Source: Candidatus Marsarchaeota G2 archaeon ECH_B_1 (GTDB lineage: Archaea; Thermoproteota; Thermoprotei_A; Marsarchaeales; Marsarchaeaceae). From it: a stretch of DNA of 64,000 nt. The notes under the pieces are model-generated. The model was not told where the DNA came from. It made no database searches and was given only the letters and a program-made list of their open reading frames with translations. The first letter of the stretch is position 1. Each line of letters opens with the position of its first letter. This document shows positions 16,040 to 24,726 of this stretch, in pieces. Position numbers and translations under genes: made by a program. The stretch is taken from assembly GCA_003019535.1 (NCBI GenBank), contig NEXG01000004.1, positions 61,540 to 125,539 on the forward strand, given 5' to 3'.

Positions 16040-16807
16040 TTGGTCAGAAGCATCCCCAAACTCAACTATCTACGCGAGCTTGGATTATCTCAGTCTGAGG
16101 CTCAGCTCTATTACGCTTCACTCACCAACGGTGGAGGTGACGCAAAACAGCTTTCACAGATTAGTGGTGTACCATATAGTAAAGTGTACTCCTCCCTGAA
16201 AAAGCTGGTTGAAAGAGGCTGGCTGATCGAAAGCGAGGGCTACCCTAAACGCTACGTGCCTCGACCCCCAAAGGAGGCAATAAAAATAAATAGAAACTAC
16301 ATTGAATCAATGCTTGCCACAGCCGAAAAACAGGCAATAGAAGAGCTCACACCACTATTCGAAGCAAAGGATTTAGCTGATAACCCTCAAGTTTGGTTAA
16401 TAACAGGGTTGGATAAAATCCTAAGCAAAGCTGGCTCAATGATAGTTGACTGTGAAAAAGAGATCGACATAGCTCTTCCCATGATTCCTCCAAGGTTCGA
16501 GGAGATATCTGCATTCATAAAGAACAAAGTCGAGTTTTCACCCATAAAAGTACGCCTACTAGTATCATCATCACTAAAAGAGGAGCTATCCCTAATAAAC
16601 ATGCCAGATGCGGAAATACACATAGTTGATAAAATGTTCGGAGGGGGGATAATATGCGATAAGTCGGAGACACTCATACTTATGAGCGTCGAACGAAGCC
16701 CAATGGCGATATGGACCAAGCACTCAGCCCTCGCGGAAATCGCTTCTACCTACTTCGACTATATCTGGAATAGTGCAAAGCCATTCAAACCACACCAAGC
16801 TAATTGA
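16040..16807 (+). CDS. TrmB-family transcriptional regulator
   Basis: This 255-residue protein starts at TTG 16040. Its N-terminal winged helix (LRELGLSQSEAQLYYASL, SGVPYSKVYSSLKKLVERGW) is the TrmB domain, followed by a short linker helix rich in Glu/Ala and a C-terminal effector domain of about 130 residues. TrmB proteins control sugar and central-carbon genes in archaea, acting as repressors or activators. The gene lies upstream of glutamate dehydrogenase on the same strand and is separated from it by 291 bp, so regulation of gdhA is possible but not shown. The C-terminal domain resembles the shorter TrmB-like group rather than the sugar-binding TrmB proper. Confidence 0.85.
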   Translation: MVRSIPKLNYLRELGLSQSEAQLYYASLTNGGGDAKQLSQISGVPYSKVYSSLKKLVERGWLIESEGYPKRYVPRPPKEAIKINRNYIESMLATAEKQAIEELTPLFEAKDLADNPQVWLITGLDKILSKAGSMIVDCEKEIDIALPMIPPRFEEISAFIKNKVEFSPIKVRLLVSSSLKEELSLINMPDAEIHIVDKMFGGGIICDKSETLILMSVERSPMAIWTKHSALAEIASTYFDYIWNSAKPFKPHQAN

Positions 16808-17059
16808 TAGAATATTCACACTGCAAATTCCCAGTGGTTTGTAATTGATGAGCAGGTTTTTCACGAACAATTATGTCCCAGCGGCGACGCACTAATCATT
16901 TACTTCGAACAAAATATATTATGTCAGGCTTAATCAAGTCCTAGTTTAAATAATAAAAAGGTAATTGTTAGTAATGCTTGGATAGACTATTTATTTATAA
17001 AAAGTCTAATTATATTAAAATAAATATGCGTTTCGGAAGATAAACCCTATATGGAAAAA

Positions 17060-17069
17060 CTTATACAAG
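17060..17069 (+). promoter_or_regulatory. TATA box of gdhA
   Basis: CTTATACAAG lies 30-39 bases before the TTG start at 17099, so transcription should begin near 17088. The rest of the 291-bp spacer (16808-17098) is very AT-rich, with several further TATA-like runs, and holds no credible ORF. Confidence 0.55.
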
Positions 17070-17098
17070 GTTTAAAGAGTGCTCAAATGGGGATGTAA

Positions 17099-18370
17099 TT
17101 GTCTGTTCAGAAAGCGGAGACAAAGAAGGAAGTTTATAACCCCTATGAGACGGCCATCAAGCAGCTTGAACGTGCGGCGAAAACCATGGACCTCGAACAA
17201 TCCGCGGTGGAAGTACTCAAGTATCCTCGAAGAGTCCTAACCGTGGCTATACCCGTCAAAATGGATGATGGAAGTGTAAAGGTGTTCACAGGATTCAGAA
17301 GCCAGCACAACGACGCGCTAGGGCCTTTCAAGGGTGGGGTTAGGTACCACCCTAACGTGACGGTTGATGAGGTAAAGGCGCTCTCCATGTGGATGACGTG
17401 GAAGTGCGCGGTTGCTGGCTTACCGTACGGAGGTGCTAAGGGTGGAGTGATAGTCGACCCACATAAGCTCTCCGTGGGCGAGCTAGAACGACTCTCACGG
17501 GGATACTTCCAAGCGATCTCCACAATCGTAGGCCCATACCAAGACATACCCGCACCCGATGTGTACACTAACGCGCAGGTGATGGCTTGGTTTATGGATG
17601 AATACAGCAGGGTGAAGGGGTTCAACAACTTCGGTGTGGTTACAGGGAAACCAATAGTGGTTGGTGGTTCGTTGGGTAGGGACACGGCTACTGCAAGGGG
17701 TCTCTCCTTTGTCGTGGAGGAGGCTGCTAAGAAGCTTGGTTTAAAGCTCAAAGAGAGCACAGTAGCTGTTCAAGGATATGGTAACGCTGGTATGTATGTT
17801 CACAGATTCCTCGAAGAGTTGGGCGCAAAAGTTGTTGCGGTGAGCGATTCGAAGGGAGGAATATTCTCGCCTTCTGGTTTAAAGTACTCTGAGGTTGCCA
17901 AGCACAAGAGTGAGACCGGCTCGGTTGTGGACTTTAAAGGGGCTAAGAATATTACTAATGAGGAGCTACTGGAGGCTGAGGTGGACATACTTGTCCCAGC
18001 GGCGCTTGAGAATCAGATCACCGATAGAAACGCCTCAAAAATCAGAGCTTCACTTGTTGTCGAGGCAGCTAACGGCCCCACAACACCAGAGGCCGACGAC
18101 ATACTCTGGAAGGAGGGCGTCACGGTGGTACCGGATGTGCTAGCCAACTCCGGCGGGGTGACGGTTTCCTACTTCGAATGGGTTCAGAACCTACAGAACT
18201 ATTACTGGAGCGCTGAGCAGGTTGACTCGGCTCTAAAGCAGAAGATGGTGGCCGCCTTCGGGGAAGTATGGAACACCAGTAAGAAGTATTCGGTCGACAT
18301 GCGCCAAGGAGCCTATATATACGCCATAGGTAAAGTCGTGGAGGCAATGAGGCAGAGAGGGTGGATCTAG
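17099..18370 (+). CDS. gdhA: NAD(P)-dependent glutamate dehydrogenase
   Basis: This 423-residue enzyme has the active-site PYGGAKGG with the catalytic lysine, PAPDVYTN with the catalytic aspartate, the GYGNAGMY nucleotide site and the C-terminal [20 protein letters not shown] block. It interconverts glutamate and 2-oxoglutarate plus ammonia and links nitrogen assimilation to the TCA cycle. The TTG at 17099 gives an N-terminus ([19 protein letters not shown]) of normal family length. The gene is monocistronic, with its own TATA box and the TrmB-type regulator upstream. Cofactor preference cannot be set from the sequence by eye. Confidence 0.96.
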   Translation: MSVQKAETKKEVYNPYETAIKQLERAAKTMDLEQSAVEVLKYPRRVLTVAIPVKMDDGSVKVFTGFRSQHNDALGPFKGGVRYHPNVTVDEVKALSMWMTWKCAVAGLPYGGAKGGVIVDPHKLSVGELERLSRGYFQAISTIVGPYQDIPAPDVYTNAQVMAWFMDEYSRVKGFNNFGVVTGKPIVVGGSLGRDTATARGLSFVVEEAAKKLGLKLKESTVAVQGYGNAGMYVHRFLEELGAKVVAVSDSKGGIFSPSGLKYSEVAKHKSETGSVVDFKGAKNITNEELLEAEVDILVPAALENQITDRNASKIRASLVVEAANGPTTPEADDILWKEGVTVVPDVLANSGGVTVSYFEWVQNLQNYYWSAEQVDSALKQKMVAAFGEVWNTSKKYSVDMRQGAYIYAIGKVVEAMRQRGWI

Positions 18371-18461
18371 ACCATCCCATTTATTTCTTAATTCTCTAAA
18401 TGGGGCTTTCCTGAAAAGATATCTTATACGTAGTCCGTTATTTACCCTCGAAGAAGGCTTT

Positions 18462-19883
18462 CTACTGCGTCAAATATTCAACGGGGTCCTTGACACCAAC
18501 AATGTCGAAGGCTTTTTTTCGCATATAGCAAGGCCCACATCTTCCGCAGTGTTTTTCTCCACCATAATAACAGCTCCACGTCACGTCTAGAGGGGCCCCC
18601 AGCCTTAGACCCAGCCGAACTATTTCATGCTTCATCAAATGACCGACGGGCATTAAGACTTGAACGCGTTTCTGCAGGTTTGTGGCGTAAGGCAATAGTT
18701 CGTTAAGCTTACGCACAAACATCATTTCATTATCACTGAACGCTCCAGCCTCCTCGAGGTTATTGCCTAAAACCACATAGTCGTAGCCTTGAGCCTCAGC
18801 TATACCAGTTGCTATCGAAAGGAAGATGAGGTTTCTCGCGGGAACCCATTCATGTGCGAACTCCGCACCGCTCTCCCCCATGTTCCTCGTGGAAACATCC
18901 ATGCTTAAGTCTATTAGTGGCGACGTGGACATGTAGTGCTTGAATAAGTCTGTTTCAACAACTATGAGAGGCACTTTCAACCTTGCCGATACCTGTTTTA
19001 TACACTCGAACTCTCTTTGCTCAGCTCTATGCCTGTATCTAAAGTGTAGAAGGGTTACATCGTAGCCCTCTTTGACCATATACGTAGCAGCCGTGGTGCT
19101 ATCCAAACCCGAACTGCAGACCACTAGAGCCCTCTTTGCTTTACTGTTTCTCCATAAGGTTACCTCTCCATAGTTCTTTGATGAGTCAATCATCAACGCT
19201 GAGTAGGGCTCCACCTGTCTAATGGGCGATTGAAGCCAGATCGGTCTCCTATCTGGCTCCATATAGTAATCGAAAGACGAGAAGAAAACGGCGTCGAGCA
19301 GAGAGTCATACTCGAGGAAGAGGGGTTTGTAATTGGCTGCCAAAAACAGTTTCCGAGGACTACTTAGGTCTACGAGCGCCAACGCGTAACTGCCAGTTAT
19401 CATCTCGCTCAAAATGTGTCTTAAGCTAGCTAAACTACCATCCCAGACCCTGCTCAGTAGTGGGGGTATTATCGCTGAGTCTATTGGTGTATCCCTTGTC
19501 AGGCCGAACTCTCTTTCTAGCTCCTTGTCGTTGGCCACTGTGCCGTTATGGGCAACCACGAAGCCATGACTCACGAAGGGCTGTATGTCCTTATCTTCTT
19601 TTTGCTTAACATACTCAGTTGTGGGCTCAGCCCTATTATTGCTGAGCACTATCACTGTGTCTTGCCTCACTATTCTTGGCTGACTCCAAAGGGAGTCGCT
19701 GGGTCTACCCACACGCTTTATGGTCTTCACGTCGCCTCTCTTGGACACGGAGACAATCCCGTAGCTATCGCGTCCACGTTCTTCGGCTTTCACTATGATC
19801 CCGCGAAGTTTATCCTCGATCGCTTTAAGGGTCTCTTCAGACCTCTGAGACCCAAAGAGTATACACCCAGAGATGCTGCACAT
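18462..19883 (-). CDS. GAT-QueC: glutamine amidotransferase fused to QueC-like PP-loop domain
   Basis: Residues 1 to about 220 form a class II glutamine amidotransferase and the rest a QueC-like PP-loop ATPase with CSSGLDSTTAA and a C-terminal cysteine cluster (CYYGGEKHCGRCGPC). In crenarchaea GAT-QueC has been proposed to form archaeosine from preQ0 in tRNA in place of ArcS. I place the start at ATG 19883, because class II amidotransferases need the nucleophilic cysteine directly after the initiator Met (here Met-Cys-Ser-Ile-Ser); an ATG nine bases upstream would hide it and overlap queE. It follows queE on the same strand. Asparagine synthase-like chemistry is an alternative, but the QueC-type zinc cluster argues against it. 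Confidence 0.88.
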   Translation of the reverse strand: MCSISGCILFGSQRSEETLKAIEDKLRGIIVKAEERGRDSYGIVSVSKRGDVKTIKRVGRPSDSLWSQPRIVRQDTVIVLSNNRAEPTTEYVKQKEDKDIQPFVSHGFVVAHNGTVANDKELEREFGLTRDTPIDSAIIPPLLSRVWDGSLASLRHILSEMITGSYALALVDLSSPRKLFLAANYKPLFLEYDSLLDAVFFSSFDYYMEPDRRPIWLQSPIRQVEPYSALMIDSSKNYGEVTLWRNSKAKRALVVCSSGLDSTTAATYMVKEGYDVTLLHFRYRHRAEQREFECIKQVSARLKVPLIVVETDLFKHYMSTSPLIDLSMDVSTRNMGESGAEFAHEWVPARNLIFLSIATGIAEAQGYDYVVLGNNLEEAGAFSDNEMMFVRKLNELLPYATNLQKRVQVLMPVGHLMKHEIVRLGLRLGAPLDVTWSCYYGGEKHCGRCGPCYMRKKAFDIVGVKDPVEYLTQ

Positions 19884-19884
19884 C

Positions 19885-20568
19885 TTAAACACCCCTCCTG
19901 TGTCCCCACGCCACCCTGTGTAGCTGAATGCCTACTCGGAATCCCCATTCCCTATTGGCCTCAGCGAGACTCGCTAGGGCGGCTGAGTAATCTGGCCTAG
20001 TGCCGTCTGGCTGTACAAAAACCCTGTGTCTTGGGAACCCGTAGGTGTCGCAGATTTCCGCGACTTCTGGGAGGTCTCGTTTAGGGTTTGTGACAACGAA
20101 CTTCAGATAGAAGTGTTTCGTTCCTATAACCCAGTCGAGGCGTTGTGTGTTCTTATTACCCGAGTTTGATAGTTTCGGTGACACGGACCAGTAGTCCACC
20201 CCCTCTAGGAGGCTTCTTGATGGCTTAATACTTCCGTTGGTTTCAACCAGAGTACTGTGGCCGAGAAGCTTCGCCTCTCTAACCAACTCCTCGATTTGCT
20301 GTAAGAGGGGTTCACCTCCTGTTATTGTGACGAGGGGGGTAAGTGACGGCGAACCCATCCTTAAGGAACCAACAATTTCTTGAACACCCATATACTTGTA
20401 GTCTACACCTTCAACAGCCCTATCTTGTCTTATCCACGAATATTTCGTGTCACACCATACGCACTTAAGGTTACAGCCATAAAGCCTAACAAAATGAGAA
20501 GGAGTACCGATTAGCTCCCCCTCGCCCTGAATACTCGTAAACAATTCGCAAACCTTGAGCTTAACCAT
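19885..20568 (-). CDS. queE: 7-carboxy-7-deazaguanine synthase QueE
   Basis: This radical-SAM protein of about 227 residues begins MVKLKVCELFTSIQGEG and has the cluster motif CNLKCVWCDT and the SAM-binding TGGEPLL. QueE converts 6-carboxytetrahydropterin to 7-carboxy-7-deazaguanine in the preQ0 branch that leads to archaeosine. I choose ATG 20568 because a strong ribosome binding site (GGAGGGTGA) lies just upstream; the longer GTG start at 20583 would put that site inside the coding sequence. The next gene, one base on, is the GAT-QueC fusion, so both steps are encoded together. QueC itself is 27 kb away at 47515. Confidence 0.94.
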   Translation of the reverse strand: MVKLKVCELFTSIQGEGELIGTPSHFVRLYGCNLKCVWCDTKYSWIRQDRAVEGVDYKYMGVQEIVGSLRMGSPSLTPLVTITGGEPLLQQIEELVREAKLLGHSTLVETNGSIKPSRSLLEGVDYWSVSPKLSNSGNKNTQRLDWVIGTKHFYLKFVVTNPKRDLPEVAEICDTYGFPRHRVFVQPDGTRPDYSAALASLAEANREWGFRVGIQLHRVAWGHRRGV

Positions 20569-20785
20569 TCTCACCCTCCCCACCGGGGTTTGTATAGCGG
20601 ATCAGTGGGAGGACTCACCACCCGCTAACTATATACGCGCACACTAAAAGCGAAAAAGGGTTTAAAAGTGCTACTGCAACACCCTTAACGAACAGACGGT
20701 GTCCAGATTAGGGGTCGGTGAGTGCGGCGGCAAGGCTTAGAAAATTGTTATCCGGGCACCATCAATGAGTCCGCGTAAAACTATA

Positions 20786-22228
20786 TCATTTTTTTGCTGC
20801 GTTGGTCACCAGAAGCTCTCCCGCATCATTTACAACGTAGGATCCAATCATGTCTGCGTTACCTCTTTTTAGATAGAAGTAAACACTGTTCCATATGATT
20901 AAAACAGATGCAACTAGGATGATCGACATGTTTGTGGGGTAGACTGGTGGTAGCAAAGTCAGCCCAAGCCCAACCATGTTTATAACCGTGATCACGGCTG
21001 GCGCCAAAGTGTGCTTAAGCACGTTGAACTCTTCTCTGAACTTCTTATAGTAGAAGATGGGTAGCGATATAGAGTCCACCATTCTGCCTATTATCCAAAA
21101 AACGCTTGCAGCCACAGCTATGAATTGGTAAGCGTTGATGAATCCCAATAATAGGGGTGTTGATAGACCTATACTCACTGCGACGGCGCCAACAAATATT
21201 GAGCTAACGTAGGGGCTCCTGTGTTTGCCGTGCACACTCGTAAATTTTGACGGTGCCCCACCTTCTCTGGCAAGGCTGAAAAGGATTCTTGAAGCGGCTA
21301 GGTTTGTTCCCACATTTGAAACGATGAGGCTGTTGACCGCTAGCAGAACTGTTACGACCGCGAGCGCCGCTGAGACTTTAGCGGCTAGCTGCACGAGCGG
21401 GACGCTGGCGCCTCCGAGGTCGGCGGCATGGGTTAAACCCCAAGAAACCACTACCGAGTAGGAGGACAGTACCATTGAGGCGCCGCCCAGTATTAGAGCA
21501 AGCCACATGCCACGCTTAATATTCTTGGATGGAGACTTGGTCTCCTCGCCAAGGTAGGTTGCGGTGCCCGCTCCAGCAACGGAGATCACGGCTAGCAGAT
21601 AGCCTGTAGCCAAACCACTCACTCCGTGTGGGGCTAGATGGAGGTCTGTGAAAACCGCTACGGTGTTGGCTGGACCCGCCTTAAATACTAGGTATAGACC
21701 CAAGCCAAGCAACAGTATTACTTCCGACGTGGCGGCCACGGCCACATATTTTGTGAGAGTCTTGGTTATATCATAATAGGTAAACGGGATTGCTAGCCCA
21801 ATCCCTAAAGCGGTGAGTGGTATCCAGCTCCATGAGGGCAATACTATTCCAAAGACTTTTACGAGTGATGGTACTATTATACCCACATACATACCCTCAA
21901 ACACCGTCGTGAGCAGGAACGCCATGAACTCTGTAACCGCTTCGAAGTAGCCGGTCCTCCTACCTAGACTATTCGCGCTATATGTATAGAATCCACCAGC
22001 GGAGTTGATTTTTGAGGAAAAGCATGAAAGAATATATATCCACGCACATGAGGTTGTAAATGCGAGAAGCGTCACAAGGGGCAGGTTTGCACCCGCGTAC
22101 AAAGCGCCAGCAAAAAGACTCGATACAACCGACCCAAGCGGAGCGGTCACCGCCATCGCTTGAGCGTAGTTACCCCATAAACCAACGGCGTTCTCTTTTA
22201 GCCTTGGAATGCTAGACGTGTTTGACAT
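20786..22228 (-). CDS. APC-superfamily amino acid/polyamine permease
   Basis: This 480-residue protein has about 12 hydrophobic segments, beginning with APLGSVVSSLFAGALYAGANLP and including the GAGTATYLGEETKSP loop that is typical after TM6 of APC transporters (glycine-rich, then a Glu-Glu-x-Lys-x-Pro motif). It probably imports or exchanges amino acids or related amines at the cytoplasmic membrane. The ATG at 22228 gives a short cytoplasmic N-terminus (MSNTSSIPRLKENAVGLWGN). It stands alone on the minus strand, with 200 bp of spacer towards queE. The substrate is not predictable by eye. Confidence 0.88.
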   Translation of the reverse strand: MSNTSSIPRLKENAVGLWGNYAQAMAVTAPLGSVVSSLFAGALYAGANLPLVTLLAFTTSCAWIYILSCFSSKINSAGGFYTYSANSLGRRTGYFEAVTEFMAFLLTTVFEGMYVGIIVPSLVKVFGIVLPSWSWIPLTALGIGLAIPFTYYDITKTLTKYVAVAATSEVILLLGLGLYLVFKAGPANTVAVFTDLHLAPHGVSGLATGYLLAVISVAGAGTATYLGEETKSPSKNIKRGMWLALILGGASMVLSSYSVVVSWGLTHAADLGGASVPLVQLAAKVSAALAVVTVLLAVNSLIVSNVGTNLAASRILFSLAREGGAPSKFTSVHGKHRSPYVSSIFVGAVAVSIGLSTPLLLGFINAYQFIAVAASVFWIIGRMVDSISLPIFYYKKFREEFNVLKHTLAPAVITVINMVGLGLTLLPPVYPTNMSIILVASVLIIWNSVYFYLKRGNADMIGSYVVNDAGELLVTNAAKK

Positions 22229-22423
22229 ATGAGTAGCCCCCCTAATGAGTGTAGGTAAGCTTATATATAAACTTTATGTCTTAAAAACCCATTTTTCCAA
22301 AAGTTTTTTCTATAAAAGAATTTTATTAAATTGTTATACTTTTTACCTCACAGCCGACAACACAGTCTCGAACAGTTAACAATCCCGGACTAACACTTTA
22401 ATACACCTATAAGTTTGAGAGCT

Positions 22424-22615
22424 ATGGGTGAAAAATTAACGTCAGAAGACTCACAGAGATTTATTGCGATACCCTACAGCAAAAAATACAACAGATTCAT
22501 CAAAAAAATCAAGAGAAGCCCAAGGTATACCCTGCGAATAGTAGAGAGGGACACACTCGAAGCAAAACTCTATTTCAACTATAAAACTAAGGGTAAGACC
22601 ACCAAAAAGAGATAG
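22424..22615 (+). CDS. Small basic protein, possibly ribosomal L38e-like
   Basis: This protein has 63 residues from ATG 22424 (an in-frame TTG at 22415 would add three). It is very basic (Lys/Arg over 25 percent), soluble, and ends in KGKTTKKR. The core segment RSPRYTLRIVERDTLEAKL faintly resembles the C-terminal strand-helix of ribosomal protein L38e, but the N-terminal half does not clearly fit, so I leave the function open. It has its own TATA-like region and lies alone upstream of eno. A small RNA-binding or ribosomal role is the likeliest reading of its charge and size. Confidence 0.55.
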   Translation: MGEKLTSEDSQRFIAIPYSKKYNRFIKKIKRSPRYTLRIVERDTLEAKLYFNYKTKGKTTKKR

Positions 22616-22696
22616 AAAGTCCGCTCACCCTCTTCTGCTTCATCATAGGTTAGACAACTGCGGCTCGCACACTTCTTTACAGGGTTTCGTAACCAT

Positions 22697-22706
22697 TATA
22701 ATATTT
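22697..22706 (+). promoter_or_regulatory. TATA box of eno, probably leaderless
   Basis: TATAATATTT lies 13-22 bases before the GTG start at 22719, which would place the transcription start at or next to the start codon. This suggests a leaderless mRNA. Confidence 0.55.
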
Positions 22707-22718
22707 AGCCATTATATT

Positions 22719-23996
22719 GTGTTTGACCGCACATTGTCAACAATTAAAAGCGTAGTTGGACACGAGGTCCTCGATTCACGGGCTAACCCCACAGTGTATG
22801 TTGAGGTAAAAACATCAAGTGGGGCCACTGGATATGGCTACGCACCAAGTGGCGCGTCAACTGGGAGAAGAGAGGCTGTTGAGCTACGTGACGGCGGCCC
22901 AAGATTCCTAGGTAAAGGGGTCACCCAGTGTCTTAAGGCGCTAAGGGAAAAGGTTGAACCCGCCCTAAAAGGATTAGAGGTGAGCGACCAAGCGCTCATC
23001 GATAAAACCCTCAGGGAAATAGATGGGACAGCCAACTTTTCCTCAATAGGTGCAAACACTTCTACAGCCGTATCTATAGCGTGCTTCAGAGCCGCTGCTC
23101 AAGAGTTCAACCTACCTCCTTACTTAAAAAATGGTAAAGGCAGCCACGTTTTACCCACCCCCATGTTCAACGTGTTAAACGGGGGAAAACACGCTGGGAA
23201 TGGTCTCGGAATACAGGAGTTTATGATTGTGCCCGCCGCCCAAAGCTTCCATGAATCCATAAGGATAGCGGTAGAAGTCTACCTTAACCTAAAAGAAGTG
23301 CTAAGAGAAGAGGTTGGGGTTTCCGCTGTGAACGTGGGCGACGAAGGTGGATTCGCTCCACCATTTACTACCACAACCCAAGCACTCGATTCACTTGTCA
23401 AAGCGACCCGAAGAGCTGGTTACAAGGAGGGTGTAGACGTCTTCTTCGCGCTCGACCCGGCGGCTACTAGTTTCTATCGGAATGGAAAATACACACTTGA
23501 TGGGAAGACCATGGATTCAACAAAGCTGTTGGAGCATTACTTAAAGATATGCACAGAGTATCCTATCATATCAATCGAAGATCCATGCTCAGAGGATGAC
23601 TGGGAGGGATTCGTGTCGGCTAAGCGTAGCCTGAAGGGGTTGCGTATAGTTGGCGACGACCTACTTGTAACGAGGGCTGAGAACATTGAGAAGGCGTTTG
23701 AAATAGACGCCTGCAATGCGGCCATAATAAAGATAAACCAAGTGGGAACCGTTAGTATGGCTGTCGACGCGATAAACTCTGCTAAGAGCCACGGTTGGCT
23801 TCCAATAGTTAGCCATAGGAGCGGGGAGACAGAGGATACCTTTATCTCTCACTTTGCCACCGCCTACTCAACGGGGGCGATAAAGAGCGGCGCTCCCGCG
23901 AGAGGGGAGAGGACCGCTAAATATAACGAGCTATTAAAGATCGAGGATTCAGACCCGAGTTGCGTGTTTAAAGGTATCAGTGTATTCAAGGTGTAA
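22719..23996 (+). CDS. eno: Enolase
   Basis: This 425-residue enzyme has the N-terminal HEVLDSRANPTVYVEV, the flexible loop SGASTGRREA, NVGDEGGFAPP, the metal site SIEDPCSEDDW, and the C-terminal SHRSGETEDTFISH. It interconverts 2-phosphoglycerate and phosphoenolpyruvate. All catalytic residues that I know (Glu, Asp, Lys, His sites) appear to be present. The GTG start at 22719 follows a TATA box very closely. The ABC transporter ATPase gene begins three bases after its stop, so the pair of transporter genes may be read from the same promoter. ApgM and GAPDH, the neighbouring pathway steps, are in the window. Confidence 0.97.
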   Translation: MFDRTLSTIKSVVGHEVLDSRANPTVYVEVKTSSGATGYGYAPSGASTGRREAVELRDGGPRFLGKGVTQCLKALREKVEPALKGLEVSDQALIDKTLREIDGTANFSSIGANTSTAVSIACFRAAAQEFNLPPYLKNGKGSHVLPTPMFNVLNGGKHAGNGLGIQEFMIVPAAQSFHESIRIAVEVYLNLKEVLREEVGVSAVNVGDEGGFAPPFTTTTQALDSLVKATRRAGYKEGVDVFFALDPAATSFYRNGKYTLDGKTMDSTKLLEHYLKICTEYPIISIEDPCSEDDWEGFVSAKRSLKGLRIVGDDLLVTRAENIEKAFEIDACNAAIIKINQVGTVSMAVDAINSAKSHGWLPIVSHRSGETEDTFISHFATAYSTGAIKSGAPARGERTAKYNELLKIEDSDPSCVFKGISVFKV

Positions 23997-23999
23997 CAG

Positions 24000-24725
24000 T
24001 TGGACGCCGTTGTGGCCAGCGACCTAAGGAAAGCCTTCGGAGAGTTCACAGCGGTAGGGGGAGTGAGTTTCAAGGTTGAATTCGGCACGGCGTTCGCGTT
24101 GATAGGTCCCAATGGCGCCGGTAAAACAACAACGCTTAGAATGGTATCAGGCCTAATTCGACCAACATCGGGGAGTATAATGGTACTTGGAGGTGACCCG
24201 AGTGTTGGTAGCATTCGCTCTAAGATGAGTATCCTCCCAGAGGATGCTGGGGTGTACGAAAAGCTGACCGTGTATGAGGCGATTTACTATTACGGCTTAC
24301 TCAGGGGTTTAAGCAGGTCTGAGGCTGAGCTGAGAACCGAGCATCTAATCAAGGTCCTCGGATTAGATGACAAACACGATGAGTATGGCTCCAAGCTGAG
24401 TAAGGGTCTTAAACGTAAAACACTTCTTGGTATGTGCCTTGTAAATGACCCCCAACTACTGGTCTTAGATGAGCCAACGGATGGGCTGGATGTCAGATCG
24501 GCTAAAAATGTGCGTGATATGCTAGGCAAACTCGTGGATGAAGGGAAAGCGATCATAGTCACATCCCACAACATGTCGGAGATTAGAAGCGTGGCTGACA
24601 CCATCGCAATAATGGATAAGGGTAGAATAGTCGTTCAGGGTGAAGCTGAAAAGCTTCTCGCCGAGTATGGCTCGGATAACCTTGAAGACCTCTTCCTGAC
24701 ACTCACCACTTCAGAGGTAGAATAG
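24000..24725 (+). CDS. ABC transporter ATP-binding protein (NatA/CcmA-like)
   Basis: This 241-residue ATPase has Walker A GPNGAGKTTT, a Q-loop in the expected place, a diverged signature SKGLKRKTLL in place of LSGGQ, Walker B LLVLDEPTDGL and the switch histidine in VTSHNM. It starts at TTG 24000, immediately after eno, and its stop is followed one base later by the permease gene. It powers an exporter of the ABC-2 type with that partner. The substrate could be a drug, lipid, sodium or other molecule. Confidence 0.9.
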   Translation: MDAVVASDLRKAFGEFTAVGGVSFKVEFGTAFALIGPNGAGKTTTLRMVSGLIRPTSGSIMVLGGDPSVGSIRSKMSILPEDAGVYEKLTVYEAIYYYGLLRGLSRSEAELRTEHLIKVLGLDDKHDEYGSKLSKGLKRKTLLGMCLVNDPQLLVLDEPTDGLDVRSAKNVRDMLGKLVDEGKAIIVTSHNMSEIRSVADTIAIMDKGRIVVQGEAEKLLAEYGSDNLEDLFLTLTTSEVE

Positions 24726-24726
24726 A

